Assembly (NCBI RefSeq): GCF_014204525.1
Contig: NZ_JACHLP010000001.1
Span: 744,001 to 808,000, forward strand
DNA length: 64,000 nucleotides
Source: Roseateles oligotrophus
Lineage (GTDB): Bacteria > Pseudomonadota > Gammaproteobacteria > Burkholderiales > Burkholderiaceae_C
Reading direction: 5' to 3'
The translations under genes were made by a program, and so were the position numbers. The notes under the pieces were generated by a model that was given only the letters and a program-made list of their open reading frames with translations, was not told the origin of the DNA and searched no databases. Positions 29,610 to 38,367 of this stretch are shown here, in pieces. How positions within the stretch are numbered: position 1 is the first letter of the stretch; each line of letters starts with the position of its first letter.

Positions 29610-30977
29610 TCAACCCCGCGACCAGCTGCGCAGCCTGTGGCCCCAGGCCGCATAGCCCAGGATCAAGACATAGCAGGGCAACATGATCCAGTAGGCCTGC
29701 TGCGAGCCGCTGGTGTCGGACAGGCGACCGTAAAGCATGGGCAGCAAGGCGCCGCCGGCAATGCCCATGATCAGCAGGGCCGAACCCGCGGCCGTGTAGC
29801 GGCCCAGGCCTTGCAAGGCCAGCGGCCACAAGGAGGGCCAGACCAGGGCATTGGCCAGGCCCAGCAAGGCCAGGCACAAAACGGTATTGGGCACGGCGGG
29901 CACGCCGGCCCAGCCCAGCAGCATTTGCGACCAGCCGCTGTCCGTGGGCGAACTCCACATCACACCCAGGCTGAACAGCAAACCGGCCAGGCCGCAGCCC
30001 AGCAAGGCGCTGCGCTGCGTGAGATAGCGCGGGATGGCCAGCACGCCGATGCAATAGCCCAGCACCATAAAGCCCATGGTGTAGGAGGTCAGGATGCCGA
30101 AGTTCTGCACCCCCAGCTGATGACCGTAGAGGCCGATGGTGTCGCCCGCGATCACCTCCACGCCCACATAGGCGAACAAGGCGATGGCGCCCAGCACCAG
30201 CTGCGGGAACTGCAGCACGCCCAGGGCGCGCACCGGCTTGTCCTGCCCGGCCTCGGCGCCCTCTTCGCCACGCAGCTCAGGCAGGGGCGAGCAGTGGATG
30301 AGGACCATAAAGCCCAGCAAGGCCACGGCCATCACGCCATAGGGGTAGATCAGGCGCGCCGCCAGCTCGGCGCGCAGCAGCTCGCGGCCGGCGGGGTCCA
30401 GCACGGCCAGGGCGGCGTCGGAGTATTTGTCCATGCCCGACAGCATCAGGGCCGAGAACACCAGGGGCACGACGATGCCCGCGCCCTTGTTGAACAAGCC
30501 CATGATGCTGATGCGCATGGCCGCGCTCTCGCGCGAACCGATGCAGACGATATAGGGGTTGATGGCCGTCTGCATCAGCGTCATGCCGGTGGCCAGGGTG
30601 AACAAGGCCAGCAGGAAATAGCCGTACTGGCTGGACTGCGCGGCCGGGATGAAGATCAGCGCCCCCAGCGCCATGATGGCCAGCCCCAGACTCATGCCTT
30701 TTTTATAGCCCACCCGGGCGAGGACCGCGGCCGAAGGCAGGGCCATCACCGTGTAGGCGATGTAGAAGGCGAAGGTGACCCACAGAGCCTGGAAGTTATT
30801 GAGATTGCAGACAATCTTCAAAAAAGGGATCAGCGAGCCGTTCAGCCAGGTGACAAAACCCAGGATGAAAAACAGCAGGCCGATGAACAACATGGCCGTC
30901 AGCACCTCCCGGGTCGAGCCAGGGGCGCTGGCGCCCCGCTCCGCTGCATCGTTATTTGCTTGCATGTATGCCTTCAT
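29610..30977 (-). CDS. MFS sugar permease, GluP/FucP type
   Basis: The 455-residue inner-membrane protein has about 12 helices. The pattern FILGFVTWLNGSLIPFLKIVCNLNNFQALWVTFAFYIAYTVMALPSAAVLARVGYKKGM is the start of the glucose/galactose (GluP) and fucose (FucP) proton symporters. TLMQTAINPYIVCIGSRESAAMRISIMGLFNKGA is equally typical. It is the second gene of an operon with the upstream TonB receptor, 12 bases apart. Together they would carry a sugar across the outer and inner membranes. The exact sugar is not known; glucose, galactose or a related hexose is likely. Confidence 0.9.
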   Translation of the reverse strand: MKAYMQANNDAAERGASAPGSTREVLTAMLFIGLLFFILGFVTWLNGSLIPFLKIVCNLNNFQALWVTFAFYIAYTVMALPSAAVLARVGYKKGMSLGLAIMALGALIFIPAAQSSQYGYFLLALFTLATGMTLMQTAINPYIVCIGSRESAAMRISIMGLFNKGAGIVVPLVFSALMLSGMDKYSDAALAVLDPAGRELLRAELAARLIYPYGVMAVALLGFMVLIHCSPLPELRGEEGAEAGQDKPVRALGVLQFPQLVLGAIALFAYVGVEVIAGDTIGLYGHQLGVQNFGILTSYTMGFMVLGYCIGVLAIPRYLTQRSALLGCGLAGLLFSLGVMWSSPTDSGWSQMLLGWAGVPAVPNTVLCLALLGLANALVWPSLWPLALQGLGRYTAAGSALLIMGIAGGALLPMLYGRLSDTSGSQQAYWIMLPCYVLILGYAAWGHRLRSWSRG

Positions 30978-30989
30978 CGCTGGGCGGCC

Positions 30990-33614
30990 TCAGAACTTGG
31001 CGCGCAGGCCCAGGCCGTAGCGGGCCCCGTTCTCGTAGACGCCGATGGGCAGGCCGTCCGAGGTATTGGTGCGCACGAGCTCGTTGCTGACGTTGACGGC
31101 CGAGGCGTAGAGGCTGAGCTTGGGCGTGATGTCCCAGTTGGCCGTGGCGTCCCACTGGCCGTAGGCGCTGTTCACGTCCTGGCCGCCCATATTCAGATTG
31201 CCATAGGACTTGGAGCGGTAGTTGTAGGACAGGCGCAGGGCGATGCCGTTCTTTTCGTAATAGCCGCTCAGATTGAACTGGTCGCGCGAATTACCCAGCA
31301 CCTGCAGGCGCGGCTGGCCCGCCACCGCACCGGCCTTGGCGTCGGTATAGGTGTAGTTCAGCACCGAGCCGAAACCGCTATTGCCGAAGGCCTGCTGCCA
31401 CTGCAGCTCGAAGCCCTTGATGTCGGCGCCGTTGTCGGCGTTGTAGGGGCGGGTCACGGTCAGGGTCTCGCCGTTGATGAGCTCGGACTTGGCGCTCTTG
31501 TAGGTGAAGGTATCGAGCTTTTTGATGAAGACCGTGGCCGACAGCAGGGAGGCATCGGCGAAATACCATTCCGCGCCCAGCTCCGCCTGATTCGAATGAA
31601 TGGGCTTGAGCTGCGGGTTGCCGGCCGTGGCCTTGCTCAGCACCGTGCCGTCGCGCACCATGCCGGGGTTGAGCAGGTCAAAGGATTGGCGTGCCATGGC
31701 CCGCGAGACGGCGCCGCGAACAATCACCTCCTTGCTCAGGTCATAGACCAGATTGAAGTTGGGCAGCGCATCGCTGTAGTTATTGCTCATGCTGGTCGGC
31801 GCATAACTCGCACCGGCCAGGGCATAGCCTTCCGAGGTCTGCTGGGTCTTGACCAGGCGCAGGCCGAAGTCACCGCGCAGCTTGCCCGAGCCGTACTCGG
31901 CCTTGACGTAGGCGGCCGAGATCTTCTCGCGGATCTTGTAGTTCTCGCTCAGCACATCCTTGTAGCTCATGGCCTTCTCGTACATCGGGATGGCCTTGCT
32001 GGCGACCAGCCCGTCGTCATACCAGGCGTACTGGGTCAGCGCGCCGGGCGAGGCGGCCTGCTGGCTCAGCAGGGGCGAGGGACCGGTGGACAGATCGGCC
32101 AGACTGAAGCTCTGCCAGCCCGGGGAACCCGGGCCCGCCGTGCCCTGGATACGCGTGTTCTGCAAGGTGTTGTCGCGGAATTTGGCACCCACCTTGACGG
32201 CATTGATGAAGGCGTTGTCGAAGTCAAAAGTGACATCGCCCTGCACATAGTTCTCCTTGCCCTGCATCTTGCGGATGCGGTCATCGCCGCCCTTCAGGCT
32301 CAGGGCCTTGGGGTCCAGCGGGCTGATGTCCAGATACTTCACGCCGTAGCGGTCCTGGCCCATATCGATCTGGCTGCGGGTGTCGCCTTCCATCCAGAAG
32401 TGGTAGTCGTGCAAGCTGCCGCCGGAGCTGGTGGTAGTGCCGACCTGGCCATGGGCGCGCCAGGTGGCGCCCTGGTAGCTGGCGTCCAGGTCCAGCACAT
32501 CGGACTTGACATAGGACTGGCGGTAAATGGGCTCGAAGGACACGCCGGTCTTGGGGCCCAGGATGCCGCCCACCAGGGCCTTGCTCCCGTCCGAGGTGGT
32601 GATGAATTTGGGATCGGTGACGGCAATATTGCCGTTCACCGCCAGGCCGCCCGCCTGCCAGAGATAGTTCTGGTTGTTGTTATTCATCTTCATGTCTGAA
32701 TTCATGTAATTCAGCAGCAGATCGGTATTGGCGTTAGGCCGGAACTGCAGGGCCAGATTGGCCGTGGTGCGCTCGCGGTCCTGGCGGAAGATGGCCGAGC
32801 CCCCGCCCCAGGCGGCATAGGCCGGGGTGTTGACGCCGTTCTGGTCCACGATGTTGTACTTGCCGTCGGCGAACATCTCCAGCCCGTCGCGGCGCATCGT
32901 GCGCTTTTGCTGGTTGACGGCCAGCATCACCCCCAGGCTCTTGTCCTCGCTCTGCCAGTTCAGCAAGCCCGAGAGCTGGGGGTCGGTCTTGCCGGGCAGC
33001 TTGCTATAGACCGCCTCGACGGCGCCCTGCACCGTCAGCCGCTCCTTGAAGTCCAGCGGCTTGCGGGTCTTGACATTGACCAGACCGCCTATGCTGCCCT
33101 CGTCCAGATCGGCCGAGGGGCTTTTGAACACATCCAGGCTGCCGACGATTTCGGACGGCAGCATGTCGTAGTTGAAGCTGCGGGTCTGCGGCTCGTTGAG
33201 CCACCATTCCGAGGACGAAACGGCCTGGCCATTCATCTGCGTCATATTCAGATTCTTGTCGGTGCCGCGCACAAAAATCGCCTTGCCCTCGCCCCAACCG
33301 CGATCCACCGAGATGCCGGGCACGCGCTGCAGGGAGTCGGCCACATTCTTGTCGGGGAACTTGCCCACGTCCTCGGCGCGGATGGAGTCCACGATATTGA
33401 GCGACTCGCGCTTCTCCGCCAGATTGCGCTTCAAGGTGGCGCGCACGCCGGTGACCTCCACCAGGTCCAGCTTCGCCGCTTGTTTCTCGGCCGGCTTGTC
33501 GGCCGCGGCCGGCGCGTCTTCGGCGGCCAGCGCCGGCGGCAAGGCCAGCGAAGCCAGGACCAGGGTGACGAGATGGGACAGATGCGTCTTCTTGAAGGCA
33601 GGGATATGGGCCAC
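30990..33614 (-). CDS. TonB-dependent receptor, carbohydrate type
   Basis: The outer-membrane receptor has 874 residues. GTG at 33614 is the start: GAGGAG lies seven bases upstream and it gives an immediate signal peptide (LVTLVLASLALPPALA). The plug begins LDLVEVTGVRATLKRNLAEKRESLNIVDSIRAEDVGKFPDKNVADSLQRVPGISVDR, the TonB-Xanth-Caul subfamily common in carbohydrate utilisation loci. The barrel ends NGARYGLGLRAKF with terminal Phe. The MFS permease follows, and the sensory operon faces it, supporting a sugar-uptake role. Confidence 0.92.
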   Translation of the reverse strand: MAHIPAFKKTHLSHLVTLVLASLALPPALAAEDAPAAADKPAEKQAAKLDLVEVTGVRATLKRNLAEKRESLNIVDSIRAEDVGKFPDKNVADSLQRVPGISVDRGWGEGKAIFVRGTDKNLNMTQMNGQAVSSSEWWLNEPQTRSFNYDMLPSEIVGSLDVFKSPSADLDEGSIGGLVNVKTRKPLDFKERLTVQGAVEAVYSKLPGKTDPQLSGLLNWQSEDKSLGVMLAVNQQKRTMRRDGLEMFADGKYNIVDQNGVNTPAYAAWGGGSAIFRQDRERTTANLALQFRPNANTDLLLNYMNSDMKMNNNNQNYLWQAGGLAVNGNIAVTDPKFITTSDGSKALVGGILGPKTGVSFEPIYRQSYVKSDVLDLDASYQGATWRAHGQVGTTTSSGGSLHDYHFWMEGDTRSQIDMGQDRYGVKYLDISPLDPKALSLKGGDDRIRKMQGKENYVQGDVTFDFDNAFINAVKVGAKFRDNTLQNTRIQGTAGPGSPGWQSFSLADLSTGPSPLLSQQAASPGALTQYAWYDDGLVASKAIPMYEKAMSYKDVLSENYKIREKISAAYVKAEYGSGKLRGDFGLRLVKTQQTSEGYALAGASYAPTSMSNNYSDALPNFNLVYDLSKEVIVRGAVSRAMARQSFDLLNPGMVRDGTVLSKATAGNPQLKPIHSNQAELGAEWYFADASLLSATVFIKKLDTFTYKSAKSELINGETLTVTRPYNADNGADIKGFELQWQQAFGNSGFGSVLNYTYTDAKAGAVAGQPRLQVLGNSRDQFNLSGYYEKNGIALRLSYNYRSKSYGNLNMGGQDVNSAYGQWDATANWDITPKLSLYASAVNVSNELVRTNTSDGLPIGVYENGARYGLGLRAKF

Positions 33615-33805
33615 GGGGATGCTCCTCGATTGGAATTGGGCAATGAGTCGATCAGGCATCGAAGCCCGGCTGCACAAGAGCCCGGGCATTCGGTGGCAGG
33701 AATTTAGCGGCTGCGGACGGCGCTGGCGCGCCACGTTGCGCTTTGATGGACTTCATTGCAAGCCGCTTACAAATACCCGGCGGCTTGCAAGGCCTGCGCT
33801 ACAAA

Positions 33806-33841
33806 AAGAAAAGCCGGCCCGGGGTTTCCACCCGGCCGGCT
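33806..33841 (-). terminator. Terminator of the ars operon
   Basis: The GCCGGCC/GGCCGGC-based hairpin at 33813-33841 is followed, in the leftward direction, by a T-rich tract (TTTTCTTTTTG). Confidence 0.75.
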
Positions 33842-33867
33842 CGCAGCAAAAACGTGCTGGGGAAGGC

Positions 33868-34542
33868 TTAGCGCCGGCGCAGGCTCCCGCCCAGCCCACC
33901 GTGCAGGCCCAGGCCCAGGCCGGCCCCTAGCAATTGCGCCAGCACAAAACCCGGCACGCTGGCCGGCGAGATGCCGGCAAAGCTGTCGCTGAACATGCGG
34001 CCGAAAGCGGCCGCCGGATTGGCGAAAGAAGTGGAGGCGGTGAACCAGTAGGCCGCGCCGATATAAGCGGCCACCAGGCCCGCGGCCCGGCCCGCCGGGG
34101 CGCGCAGAATCACCAGCAGCAGGCCGGCGGTGGCCACGGCCTCGGCGATCCACTGGCCCAGGCCCGATCGGGGCTTGGCAGAAAGCTGCCACAGGCTCAG
34201 ATCGAACATGGCGTGCGCCAGCCAGGCGCCCAGCACCGCGCCCAGCAGTTGCGCCAGCACATAGGGCAGCAAATCGCGCCGCGCCAGCTCGCCCCGCCAG
34301 GCCATCACCAGGCTGACGGCCGGATTGAAGTGCGCACCGCTGAGCGGCCCCAACACCTCGATCAGCACATAGAGCCCGCCCACCGTCGCCAGGGTATTGG
34401 CCAGCAGGGCCAGGGCGATATTGCCGCCGCTCAAGCGCTCGGCCATGATGCCGGAGCCGATGACGATGGCCAACAGCAAGGCCGTGCCCAGGGCTTCGGC
34501 GAAATAGCGCTGCCGGGCTTTGCAGGACGGCGCCATGCTCAA
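33868..34542 (-). CDS. Aquaporin-type channel in the ars operon (AqpS-like)
   Basis: The 224-residue MIP-family channel has six helices and both pore motifs: [13 protein letters not shown] near residue 72 and [13 protein letters not shown] near 175. Pairing with arsC instead of an ArsB or Acr3 pump is the arrangement described for Sinorhizobium AqpS. There, arsenate is reduced and the arsenite leaves by facilitated diffusion. The ATG overlaps the arsC stop by four bases. Water or metalloid acid transport in general cannot be excluded. Confidence 0.88.
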   Translation of the reverse strand: MSMAPSCKARQRYFAEALGTALLLAIVIGSGIMAERLSGGNIALALLANTLATVGGLYVLIEVLGPLSGAHFNPAVSLVMAWRGELARRDLLPYVLAQLLGAVLGAWLAHAMFDLSLWQLSAKPRSGLGQWIAEAVATAGLLLVILRAPAGRAAGLVAAYIGAAYWFTASTSFANPAAAFGRMFSDSFAGISPASVPGFVLAQLLGAGLGLGLHGGLGGSLRRR

Positions 34543-35051
34543 CTCCGTGCGATAGCGTTGACCGCCTCACGCAAGGCGGCTGGCGCCAGGCTCGCCAAAG
34601 GCAAGTCCAGCAGTTGCAGCATGCGGTAGGCGATGGCCTGGCGGGTCAGCTCGAAGGCGCGGCGCTTGCCCTCATCCCCGCCCTCGGCGTTGGAGGGATC
34701 TGGGTAGCCCCAGTGCACCTTGATGGGCTGGCCCACGCCGCCAAAGAACACCGGGCAGGTCTCCGCCGCCGCGGCGTCGCAGACGGTGATGACGAGAGAC
34801 AAGGGCGGCGCATCGGGCCCGGTGAATTCGTCCCAGCTCTTGCTGCGGCAGCCACTCACATCGACACCCGCCTTGCTCAGCGCCTCCAGCGCAAAAGGGT
34901 TGAGCCGCCCGCTGGGTGCGCTCCCCGCGCTGAAGGCTCGCATAGCCGCACCGCGCGTGGCGGCCAAATGATTGAGCATGCCCTCAGCCAGCACGCTACG
35001 GGCCGAATTGTGGGTGCAAAGAACAAGCACATTGAAGGACGTGGACGTCAT
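34539..35051 (-). CDS. arsC: Arsenate reductase, LMW-phosphatase type
   Basis: The protein reduces arsenate to arsenite. The 170-residue sequence has the P-loop [17 protein letters not shown] (Cys12, Arg18). The resolving cysteines are in [18 protein letters not shown] near residues 84 and 92, as in thioredoxin-coupled ArsC. A helical C-terminal extension of about 35 residues follows. The start MTSTSFNV follows a purine-rich GAGGAAACC stretch. It sits between arsR (22 bases upstream) and the aquaporin (overlapping). Confidence 0.92.
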   Translation of the reverse strand: MTSTSFNVLVLCTHNSARSVLAEGMLNHLAATRGAAMRAFSAGSAPSGRLNPFALEALSKAGVDVSGCRSKSWDEFTGPDAPPLSLVITVCDAAAAETCPVFFGGVGQPIKVHWGYPDPSNAEGGDEGKRRAFELTRQAIAYRMLQLLDLPLASLAPAALREAVNAIARS

Positions 35052-35073
35052 GGTTTCCTCAAAAGACGATGGG

Positions 35074-35394
35074 TCAACAGCAGGGTTTGGCCTGCATCGG
35101 CAAACAAGCCTCGCCCTGGCAGCAGTTCTCACTCAAATAGGCCAGCAGACCATTCATCTGCTCAAAAGCCGCGCGGTAAACCAGATTGCGCCCCAGGCGC
35201 TGCTGGCTCAACAGCCCCGCCTGACTCAGCTCCTTCAGATGAAAGGACAGGGTGGCGGCCGGCAGCGCCAGGGCTTCGCCCAGGGCGCCGGGTGTCAGGC
35301 CCTGCTGCCCGGCCACCACCAGCAGGCGAAAGATGCGCAGGCGGTGGCTTTGGGCCAGGGACGCGAGTGCGCGTATGACATCGTTTTCTTCCAT
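35074..35394 (-). CDS. arsR: ArsR-family metalloid-responsive repressor
   Basis: The 106-residue winged-helix repressor has [64 protein letters not shown]. The usual ELCVCDL arsenite site of E. coli ArsR is absent. Instead, cysteines cluster at the C-terminus ([18 protein letters not shown]), giving a different metalloid-binding site, as known for several other ArsR subtypes. It is first in the leftward arsR-arsC-aquaporin operon. The dyad at 35404-35420, just upstream, is its probable operator. Confidence 0.9.
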   Translation of the reverse strand: MEENDVIRALASLAQSHRLRIFRLLVVAGQQGLTPGALGEALALPAATLSFHLKELSQAGLLSQQRLGRNLVYRAAFEQMNGLLAYLSENCCQGEACLPMQAKPCC

Positions 35395-35403
35395 AAATCC
35401 ATT

Positions 35404-35420
35404 ATTCCATAAGCATGGAA
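35404..35420. promoter_or_regulatory. Probable ArsR operator
   Basis: TTCCAT-AAGC-ATGGAA is a perfect 6-4-6 dyad about ten bases upstream of the arsR start, within an AT-rich promoter region. Confidence 0.6.
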
Positions 35421-35436
35421 ATATAAGATCCAGGCA

Positions 35437-35474
35437 GAAAAAAACCCGGCAGCGCCGAGGCGGCACCGGGCTTG
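35437..35474 (-). terminator. Terminator of the homogentisate operon
   Basis: In the leftward direction, AAGCCCGGTGCCG and CGCTGCCGGGTT form a stem followed by TTTTTTT. It lies 25 bases after the fahA stop and 40 bases before the arsR start region. Confidence 0.82.
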
Positions 35475-35498
35475 AGGGGATGAGCACCCTTCCTTATC

Positions 35499-36815
35499 TC
35501 AGCTCAGCGCGGGCGCGGCCACGATGGTGGCGCTGCAGTCACCAAAGCCGATGCGGCGCGCGCCCTCGCGCTGGGCATAGCCGCGCAGGATGACGGTGTC
35601 GCCGTCCTGCAGGAATTTGCGCGTCTCGCCATTCGGCAGGCGCAGGTCCTGCTTGCCGCCCATGGACAGCTCCAGCAGCGAGCCGCCCTCGGCCGCGTCG
35701 GGGCCCGACAAGGTGCCGGTACCCAGCAGATCGCCCGGCTGCAGATTGCAGCCATTGCTGGCATGGTGGGTCAGCATCTGCGCAAGGGTCCAGTAAGCAT
35801 GCCTGAAGTTGGAACGCATCAGGCGGGTGGCCGGCTCGCCCTTGGCGCGCATGCTTTCGGTCTGCAGCCAGACTTCCAGCTCGATGTCGTAGCCGCCTTC
35901 GGCACGGTTCTTGGCCGAGTCCAGATAGGGCAAGGGCTGGGGGTCGCTGGCCGGGTGCTCGAAGGCGATGCGGAAGGGCTCCAGCGCTTCCATGCTGACG
36001 ATCCAGGGCGAGATGGTGCTGCCGAAATTCTTGGCCAGGAAGGGGCCCAGGGGCTGGTATTCCCAGGCCTGCACATCGCGGGCCGACCAGTCATTCAGCA
36101 GGGTCAGGCCGAACAGATGCTCGTCCGCCTGTGCCATGGGAATGGGCTCGCCCAGGGCGTTGCCAGCCGCGACGAAGGCACCCAGCTCCAACTCATAGTC
36201 CAGGCGTTTGCAGGCACTGAAGCCCGGCACTTCGGCGTCCGGGCTTTTGAGCTGGCCCAGGGGCCGGCGTACCGTGCCACCGCTGACGCCAATGGAAGAG
36301 CTGCGGCCGTGGTAGCCGATGGGCACCCATTTGTAGTTGGGGAGTAAGGGGTTATCCGGACGGAACAGCTTGCCCACCGTGGTGGCGTGATGGATGCCGG
36401 TGTAGAAGTCGGTGTAGTCGCCGATGCGGCAGGGCACGGCCATCTGCGCCTGGGCCTGGGGCAGCAAGGCGGCGCGCAGCGCGGCCTCTTGCGGGCTGCC
36501 GGCGCTCAAGGCCTCGAACAGCGCATGACGCAAGAGGCGGCGCTGGGCGGCGGGCTGGGCCATGAAGGCGTTCAGATCGCCATCGGCCAGGGGCTGGAGC
36601 AGCACGCTGACGGCGCTGCTCCATTTGCCGGCGGCGGCGGCGATCTTGGTATCCAGGATCTGGTCGCCGATGGCGATGCCGACACGGGCGTTCTCATTCG
36701 AGCCGGCGCGGCGAAACAGACCGTAGGGCAGGTTCTGGAGCGGGAACTCGCTGCCCTCTTCATTGGCGCTGGCGACCCAGCTGAGGGCGGCGGGATTGTG
36801 GGTGTGGTCGATCAT
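35499..36815 (-). CDS. fahA: Fumarylacetoacetase
   Basis: It splits fumarylacetoacetate into fumarate and acetoacetate, the last step of homogentisate breakdown. The 438-residue sequence has an N-terminal SH3-like domain. The catalytic region has NYKWVPIGYHGRSSSIGVSG near residue 150 and LTLLNDWSARDVQAWEYQPLGPFLAKNFGSTISPW near 235, holding the metal-binding Asp and the conserved Lys/Thr. It is the last gene of the leftward operon, 24 bases after hmgA. Notably there is no maleylacetoacetate isomerase gene in the operon. Confidence 0.96.
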   Translation of the reverse strand: MIDHTHNPAALSWVASANEEGSEFPLQNLPYGLFRRAGSNENARVGIAIGDQILDTKIAAAAGKWSSAVSVLLQPLADGDLNAFMAQPAAQRRLLRHALFEALSAGSPQEAALRAALLPQAQAQMAVPCRIGDYTDFYTGIHHATTVGKLFRPDNPLLPNYKWVPIGYHGRSSSIGVSGGTVRRPLGQLKSPDAEVPGFSACKRLDYELELGAFVAAGNALGEPIPMAQADEHLFGLTLLNDWSARDVQAWEYQPLGPFLAKNFGSTISPWIVSMEALEPFRIAFEHPASDPQPLPYLDSAKNRAEGGYDIELEVWLQTESMRAKGEPATRLMRSNFRHAYWTLAQMLTHHASNGCNLQPGDLLGTGTLSGPDAAEGGSLLELSMGGKQDLRLPNGETRKFLQDGDTVILRGYAQREGARRIGFGDCSATIVAAPALS

Positions 36816-36839
36816 GGGTGAGTCTTCTCTTTGACTATC

Positions 36840-38126
36840 TCAGGCAGGAAATGAATCGTTCAGGCCTTGCCAGCAGGCCGCGTAATTGGCCTCCAGGCTG
36901 CCGCCTTGCAGGGCGAATGCTGTGGGCTGCAGGCGCCAGCGGGTCTCGAACATAAAGGCCAGGGTGTTGTCCAATTTATGCGGCTTGAGCTCGGCGCTGC
37001 TGGCCTTGGCAAAGGCTTCGGCGTCCGGGCCGTGCGGCACGAAAGCATTGTGCAGGCTGGCGCCGCCGGGCTTGAAGCCCTCGGGCTTGGCGTCGTACTG
37101 GCCCAGCACCAGGCCCATGAACTCGCTCATCACATTGCGGTGGTACCAGGGCGGGCGGAAGCTGTCTTCGGCCACCATCCAGCGCGGCGGGAAGATGACG
37201 AAGTCCACATTGGCCCAGCCCGGGGTGTCGGAGGGCGAGGTCAGGACGGTGAAGATGCTGGGGTCCGGGTGATCGAAGCTGATCGACCCGATGGTCATGA
37301 AGTTCGCCGTGTCGTATTTATAGGGCGTCAGATTGCCATGCCAGGCCACGACATTGAAGGGGCTGTGGGCTTGGGCCGCGCGCCAGAGCTGGCCGCCGAA
37401 TTTCTTGATGATCTCGTAGGCGCCGGGCTCGGCCTCGAAGCAGGCCACCGGGGCCAGGAAATCGCGCGCATTGGCCAGGCCGTTGGAGCCGATGGGGCCC
37501 AGCTCGGGCAGGCGCAGGGCGGCGCCGTAATTCTCGCAGACATAGCCGCGCGAGGGCCCGTCCACGGCAACCTTGAAGGCCATGCCGCGCGGCACGACAC
37601 AGATCTCGCCGGGCCTCACGTCCAGCCGGCCTAACTCCGTCGTCAAGCGCAGGCTGCCCTGCTGGGGCACGATCAATAGCTCGCCGTCGGCATTGATGAA
37701 GGCGCTGCGCTCCATCGAGCGGTTGGCCAGGTAGAGATGGGCGGCCATGCCGGTATGAGCGTCGGGGTCGCCGTTGACAACCAGGGTGCGCAGGCCTTGG
37801 ACAAAGTCGGTCGGCTGCTCGGGAATGGCCGTGGGCGCCCAGCGCAGCGGATCGGGCGGCGAAAGCTGCGCTTGCGCCGCGCCGGTTTTCAGAAAGGCAT
37901 GGTCCAGGGGTTGGTAGCCGCCCACCACCACCGAGGGCTGGCGGCGGTACAGCCAGCTGCGCAGGTTTTCCACCCGCGGCGCGGTGAAGGCCGCGCCGGA
38001 CAGCAGCTCGGCGTACAGGCCCAGGGGTACGCGCTGCGGGCTGTTGCGGCCCAGGGGCAAGGCGCCGGGGACGGCCTCGCTGCTGTGTTGGTTGCCGAAG
38101 CCGGCTTGGTATTTCAGTTCGCTCAT
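36840..38126 (-). CDS. hmgA: Homogentisate 1,2-dioxygenase
   Basis: It opens the ring of homogentisate using Fe(II) and oxygen, giving maleylacetoacetate. The 428-residue sequence begins [28 protein letters not shown]. It includes [43 protein letters not shown] and [16 protein letters not shown], where the His residues and Glu bind iron. [16 protein letters not shown], near residue 360, is the family C-terminal mark. The start MSELKY is set by homology. It follows the small DUF2783 gene by 31 bases. Confidence 0.96.
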   Translation of the reverse strand: MSELKYQAGFGNQHSSEAVPGALPLGRNSPQRVPLGLYAELLSGAAFTAPRVENLRSWLYRRQPSVVVGGYQPLDHAFLKTGAAQAQLSPPDPLRWAPTAIPEQPTDFVQGLRTLVVNGDPDAHTGMAAHLYLANRSMERSAFINADGELLIVPQQGSLRLTTELGRLDVRPGEICVVPRGMAFKVAVDGPSRGYVCENYGAALRLPELGPIGSNGLANARDFLAPVACFEAEPGAYEIIKKFGGQLWRAAQAHSPFNVVAWHGNLTPYKYDTANFMTIGSISFDHPDPSIFTVLTSPSDTPGWANVDFVIFPPRWMVAEDSFRPPWYHRNVMSEFMGLVLGQYDAKPEGFKPGGASLHNAFVPHGPDAEAFAKASSAELKPHKLDNTLAFMFETRWRLQPTAFALQGGSLEANYAACWQGLNDSFPA

Positions 38127-38157
38127 GCGTGTTCTTCTTGGCGGCGCTGGAGCCACC

Positions 38158-38367
38158 CTAGGTTGACAAGGTGTTGTTGCGGGCCAGGCCCAGGGCCTCG
38201 CGCAAGACGGCGCGGTCGCCCACATGGTTGGCCAGTATCAGGGCGAGTTTGGACAGGAAGATGTCGGCCTGCTCGTCGCTGAGATCGCGCTGGGCATTGA
38301 TCAGCTCCTCGTAAAAGCCGTCGGGGTCGGGGATATTGGGCTCGCGGTTCAAGGCCTTGTTATTCAT
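38158..38367 (-). CDS. DUF2783 small protein, candidate MhaB-like hydroxylase partner
   Basis: The 69-residue protein reads [41 protein letters not shown], the DUF2783 pattern. Its start overlaps the stop of the flavin monooxygenase gene by four bases, so the two are translationally coupled. In Pseudomonas putida U the 3-hydroxyphenylacetate 6-hydroxylase has a large flavoprotein (MhaA) and a very small coupling protein (MhaB) that lead to homogentisate. The size, order and pathway fit that pair. Identity with MhaB is inferred from arrangement, not from an alignment. Confidence 0.75.
   Translation of the reverse strand: MNNKALNREPNIPDPDGFYEELINAQRDLSDEQADIFLSKLALILANHVGDRAVLREALGLARNNTLST

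Noticed and set aside
29637..32699. A 1020-codon open frame on the + strand
   Set aside because: It is antisense to the MFS permease and TonB receptor genes; its His/Gln/Ala/Gly-rich composition is typical of GC-rich antisense frames, with no ribosome site or family motif.
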